Assembly (NCBI GenBank): GCA_037893225.1
Contig: JAZGUH010000491.1
Location: 310,001 to 374,000, forward strand
Length of the DNA: 64,000 bases
Direction of reading: 5' to 3'
DNA from: Hippasteria phrygiana
Taxonomy: Eukaryota; Echinodermata; Asteroidea; Valvatida; Goniasteridae
Below the pieces are notes generated by a model, which had not been told where the DNA came from, made no database searches, and saw nothing but the letters and a program-made list of their open reading frames with translations. Below are positions 12,601-18,600 of this stretch, piece by piece. The position numbers were made by a program, and so were the translations under genes. Numbering within the stretch: the first letter of the stretch is position 1; each line of letters starts with the position of its first letter.

Positions 12601-15600
12601 ATCCAGAATTTTTGTTTTATATTACCTTGATTGGCAAACTGCATGTAAATTCTAGTCTTCTGCTCAAGCTCATTGGCTGTGTTGTTTCCCTTAGATACCG
12701 CCTCAGAGCTTGTCTGAGGTGGGCATCCCTGTGTACCGACTAGAGCAGCACAGCGGGGAATTTCTGGTCTCGTTACCAGGAGCCTGCACTGCGTCCATCT
12801 CATGTGGGTACAATGTGGCCGAGACCATACATTATGCAACGCCCAGCTGGGTACCAGCTGGAATTCAAGCTTTCCAAGTGAGTGTTATGTCCCAGTAGGA
12901 GTAGGACAGATCCCCCGATTGGGCCAATCCCCCGATCGGGCCAGTCCCCCGATCGGGCCAGTCCCCCGATCAGGCCAATCCCCCGATCGGGCCAATCCTC
13001 CCCTGATTGGGCCGATCCCCCCCCCCCCCCCCCCCCCCCCGATCGGGCCAATATTTCGGAAACCAAAAATCTTTTAGAATTATCTCGATCTAAAACGAGT
13101 CAGAAGTGACCTAGTTACTTTTTGAGTTTACAGGTCCTGAACAAATCCTACACAATGGAAACCAACAGGAACTGCAAAAATTTTACATCCATGCAATTTC
13201 AGCATTCATCGGTGTGTCAAACTGAGCGATATGTTTAAAGGACGAGTTTAATGTATTTTTAATGTACTTGAAAAAGATATTTAGTGAAAAATGTCCTTAC
13301 GACTAATTTTGTAGGATTTGGTCACAATTGTCGTATTGCTGTTTGCAAGTTTTTGGACAACTTTACCTACGTGAATTGTACGCAATTTATTTATTTATTT
13401 ATTTAAAACCATCTTTAATGAGGGTAACCCATCCAGCAACAGCTGATCATTTGGGGCCCTCATATTAAAAAGAAAAATACATCAAGACAGAAATACAGAG
13501 ACAAGACTTTAACATTAACAGCACAACTAGGTTTATTGAAGATCTTAATAAGAATTAATTAAGAAACAAATTAAAGTGACTAAATTGCACTTGGATAAAA
13601 ATGGGGTCATAATTAAAAGGAATAAGATTGCACATAGAGAAAATTTAAAATATGATCGTCCCCTTAAAAAAATAATTAGTGTATACTATAGTGGCAATGT
13701 AGTGTATAATCAGGGGTGAGATTTGTCAGGATTTTTCCTGATTTCAGGATTTTTTGTCGGGATTTCAGAATTTTTAAAGAATCTCTTTTGCAATCTGGAA
13801 TTCCTGAGGTGTTGTCCTAAAGGTGTTTTTACCTGTAAAAGTGGATATAGACCAATAAAAATTGATATTTTAAGGGGGTGTCTTTAGGCAAATACAAACT
13901 ATATGTTGACCTGGGGTCTGCGTATATTATAATTGGCTTATGCTTATCAACAGCGATAGGTCAGTTTTGTGACATGAGTCATTTTCACCAAGTCGCACTG
14001 ATTCATGTCACACTGATTTATGGTTATAATAACTCTTTTGTATATTCATTACTCATGAATATTCATTCACTGGCGACCTGAATGAATATTCATGAGTAAT
14101 GAATATACAAAAGAGTTATCAGACGGATTCATGGTTGTAATAACTCTTTTGTATATTCATTACTCATGAATATTCATTCACTGGCGACCTGAATGAATAT
14201 TCATGAGTAATGAATATACAAAAAGTTATCACACTGATTCATGGTTGTAATAACTTTTTGTATATTCATTACTCATGAATATTCATTCAGGTCGCCAGTG
14301 AGCTGCATCAAGCTAGTGAGTTCTCAATGGAGCAGTTACTGACCCTACTACGAACCAAGACCGGTAACAGCCTCAACAGCAAGAAATTATTCAAGGTACT
14401 GCAGCCACAGCTCAAAGCAATCAGGTCAGTACCCTTCGCTACCCTCTAGAAAACCTCCAGGGGTGAGATTTCTCCGGATTTTTCCTGATTCCAGAATTTC
14501 TATGATTTGTACGGTTGCGGTACCCGCTGCTATATTGGATTCGAACCAGCCGGTTGACTCCGGCAAGCTCGGTGGTTGCGTGGTAAGACATCTGCACTAT
14601 AAAGCAGGATGTCGTGGGTTCGAGTCCCATCCGAGTGATTTTTTTTTCTTCAAAATAATCTCTCGGGACAACACTGAGTACACCGTGTTTATAAAATACG
14701 TCTGTGAAACACCCGATATTGAATTTATATCCCCCCGATGCAAAAATTCCATCTTGTGAATAGTTTGGCTGCGGTAACCCGCCGCTATATATCAGATTTG
14801 AACCAGCCAGCTGACTCCGGCAAGCTCGGTGGTTGAGTGGTAAGACGTCTGCACTAGAAAGCAGGAGGTCGTGGGTTCGAGTCCAATCCGAGCGATATCA
14901 TTCCAAAATGACCTCTGAAACTTTAAAGTCTACTTCTAATTCTAACGCCGCCATTTTTGGGCAATTTTAAACCGTATCTTTTGGTAGAAAATGCAGTTTT
15001 CATGTGCATTTTTCAGCAACACCTTACAAAATAAGTGGCCCTGAATCTTGCGTGGATTTGCCATTTTCCTCAAATCTCACCCCTGAAACTGATTTTTCAT
15101 TCTTTTCAAGCTGTTTTGTTGTGACTTTACAAGGGTTAATTTACTGTTGTCAAGACAAGATACTGCAGCTACATCTGGGCTGGTGCTCCGGCTTGCTATT
15201 TGTCCCTCTTTGATAATATTCAGCGACGTGTTTCAAATCTGGTTGGTCAGGACCTGGCATCTTCCCTGGAACCCCTTCGTGTCCGACGCTCTGTTGCTTC
15301 ATTGAGCCTCTTTTAGCGATACTATCATGGAAGGTGTTCCAGTGGCCTTTCATCATTAGTTCCCCTGTCCAAACTTTCAGGCACTCTACTCGCCTGGCTG
15401 TCTCATCACATCCTTTCACTGTTGTTCCAAATGCTAGTACTGTGAGATACTCTTCAAGTTTTTTCCCTCGTACTGCCTCGCTTCGGAAATCCTTACCTGT
15501 ATAAACCTGATTCTCCCTTCCACCTATAATCTTTCACAGTTCAAACGAAATGTGAATAAATACCTTCTATCTCTGTGATTTCTGTCTTTTCTTGTCTTGT

Positions 15601-18600
15601 GTAGCCCACACCTTGAGTGGCCTTTTGGCCTTGTGTTGGGTGCAGTGTTGTAGTCAAGGCCACAACCTCCGAGGCCGAGGCCGAGACCGAGGCCGAGGCC
15701 ACAACGTCCGAGGCCAAGGCCGAGGTCACAACGTCCGAGGCCGAGGCCACAACGTACGAGGCCAAGGCCGAGGCCACAACGTCCGAGGCTAAGGCCGAGG
15801 CCGAGGCCAGCTACTAAACACGTAATAAACTAATAATCCACTCAAGGTTAAGATTTTGTTGGATTATTTTTTTATTTTTAAGTCAACGGCAGGTTCCTCA
15901 AAGGATATGTTCATTGCATTTCAAGAACATAAGGGTCTCCAGCATCTGTTGGGATAGATTTGCACGGTGGGGCCTCATAATAATCCCTCCTCTGCTAAAA
16001 ATGCGCTCCACTGGAGCACTGCTGGCTGGAACATTTAGTCTTGGGCCCAAGACCCTTGTGTTGTTATTTCAGAGGCGCCCGCGTGCCAGATTCACTAACG
16101 TTGTGTCTTCTCGAAATCCCGGCTTCGTACGTGCGTTCTGGCCTTACGCATGCGTAGTTTACAAAATAAAGCCGGATCCGCAGCCGGTTTTTGTCAAACG
16201 TGCATGATTTTGGATCGCGCGCCACAAGGGTCTTGGATAAGTTGGCAGGCAATTCTTAACTTTTCTTTACTTTTCGACGGTTTTTCCGAGAGATCCAATC
16301 AGCGACCGAGTTTGAGCCTTATAATAAATTATTCATTACACGCAAATACATAGGACATGACAAGGCATCATGACCGTTGATCTCAAGCCGCGCGCGTCAC
16401 ATGCGCGTGCACGCATGTTGGACATAAACCACAAATGTGATTGGTCAAAACACCATCGGGCGACGCTCACTGGATCGGTCTATAGAGCGTGTAAGTTGAC
16501 CCCGAGAACATACGAGAGTTTACGAGAAACCGAACTTCCGGGCACCTCAAATAGGAGCTTCAACGTGTAAAGCGAGTACTTTTCTTGAAATATTTTGTTT
16601 TGACGCTGTTCTTTTTACTGAAAGGTAGATAAAAACTTTTAGCAAAATATTATTTTTCATTTCAATTTACAAAATGTGAACGATAGGGAAAAGGAGATTG
16701 AAAAAGTCTAGTACGTCATACATACGTCATTCGCAATTCTGGTGGTTCACAGTCTTACGTCCGCAGCGCGCGCATGCAGTACAGGGGTTTTGGGGGCCGG
16801 GCTTTATCTTCCTGACAATGAGCCAATCACGTTGCAACCTGACGCTCAGGTCAAACATTTTTTCCTACTTTTCTTAAACATTTAGACTAGCCATGAATGT
16901 TTTAATATATTGTAAAATTAATTTTGAATTTATCCATATTTATGGCCGTTTCATGGTTCAGATCTTCGTAAAAGCAAAGTATTACAGAAAACAAAATCAA
17001 CCACACGTAAAAGTCCTATAGCCGGCTGCTCGGAGGTGCCCAGAAGTTTAATCGTGACCTTTATGTGCGAGACTTACACGGTCTATTGTGCTCAGGCCAT
17101 GTCCGAAATGGGCGTGTTAGAGCTACAGCTACGGCACGCGTAGTTGTAATGGACGAACACCTAGACAATAGCTCTAGACACAGCCTCAAACTCGGTCGCT
17201 GATTGCATAACCTCCATCATTATCATGTGATATGAATACTGCATTGTACAGATGTAGTTACTAGATGTTACTACAGATCGAAAATCTTATTTCCGCTGTC
17301 GGCCTATTGCAACTAACTGATCGCGCTGCCTGTGCATTGCAACTGCGAAAGTACAAAAGTACAATAGTAACGTCTTGGAACCAAGACTAGCTGGAATAGA
17401 GAGGACAGTCTTTGCAAGGGCATGCAGTGATGGGTACATAGACTAGTAGACATGCGACAGGCTTCGCGTTGCGCGAGCACGCGTGAATAACAGGTTGGTT
17501 CCCTCAACTTCACTGCCGGCCATTATGATTATCGCTTTAATAACGTTCACTCGTTCAGGGCCGAGTGGTGGACCAGAAACCGGGAGTAGACTGATTATCT
17601 AACAAGAAGATTAGATGCTACCTGAGTACGTGTAACGCAATAGTGGCAGTTCATGGGTCGAGTGAAGTGCTGGACCAGGAACTAGTCTATTACCGGGAGT
17701 AGACTGGTTCTACAAGAAGATGATACATGTACATGTACGTACGTGAGTACGTGCAATCGGAGAGCTATCTATAGCTCCATTGTGCAATAATGCAAATACC
17801 AGTTCATTCATTCGTGCGTATCTACTTGAAACTTTATTTCGTTTCACGGAACCCACTGTGGCAGCTTCTCAAAAGTTTGATGAGGTAAAAAATTAAAATT
17901 AATTGAAACAGAAAACACATGTGAATTGGTGGGAAAATTGGTCAAAGTGGGCGGCCTCGAGCTGGCCTCGACCAGATCATCGAGTCCGGAAGGCTCCGAG
18001 GCCGAGGCCTTGCACTCCGAGGCCAAGGCCGAGGCCATACAAATTTGCCTGGAGGCCGGCCTGGAGGCCGAGGCCGGTCTCGAGACCCCCAACACTGGTT
18101 GGGTGATAACCATAAAAAAAATTTAAAATATTTAAAAAAGCAAAAAGAAACCAAAAACCCAAAAATTAGTGATTAGGAAGTAAAAATGAGTAGGGGAATT
18201 ATTTGAAGCTGTGCCTGGATAAGTGTGCTAGTGGGATGGCAACTACAAATCAGTTTCCCGGTCTACCACCTGCACTCCTCTGATGTCCACTTAATGTACT
18301 TGTCATTTTGGTTTCCAGGGATCAAGAGCTGGAGGGTAGGAGGCGCCTGGCTGCCATTGGCCTCAATTCTTCCATTCGCTTTGCCGAGCCCGAATCGCCG
18401 TCTAGGAGTAGAGACAGACGGGGCAAGATGCCTTCACAGAGCAGTGAGGAGAAACGCTGCTGTGTCTGCCAACAGATGTGCTACGTATCCATGGTAACAC
18501 CAGCATCTCATTTCACAAAACACGTCGTAACTAACGATGTGTTGCAGAGTTGTAACACCTTGTCGCCCCTGTTTGACGCCCTCTGCAGCTATTTCGTAAA

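Larger units (their letters stand above)
14458..15085 (+). mobile_element. Miniature element subfamily 2 with two SINEs nested inside
   Basis: Ends CAGGGGTGAGATTTCTCC and CAAATCTCACCCCTG. The right-hand interior matches 7169-7443. Between 14512 and 14897 sit two tRNA-like SINEs in the same orientation, so the host element is split. Confidence 0.75.

Noticed and set aside
14820..14895. A functional tRNA gene in the second SINE family
   Set aside because: The acceptor stem pairs well, but the element repeats with the same upstream block and shares stem mismatches. A tRNA-derived SINE is simpler.
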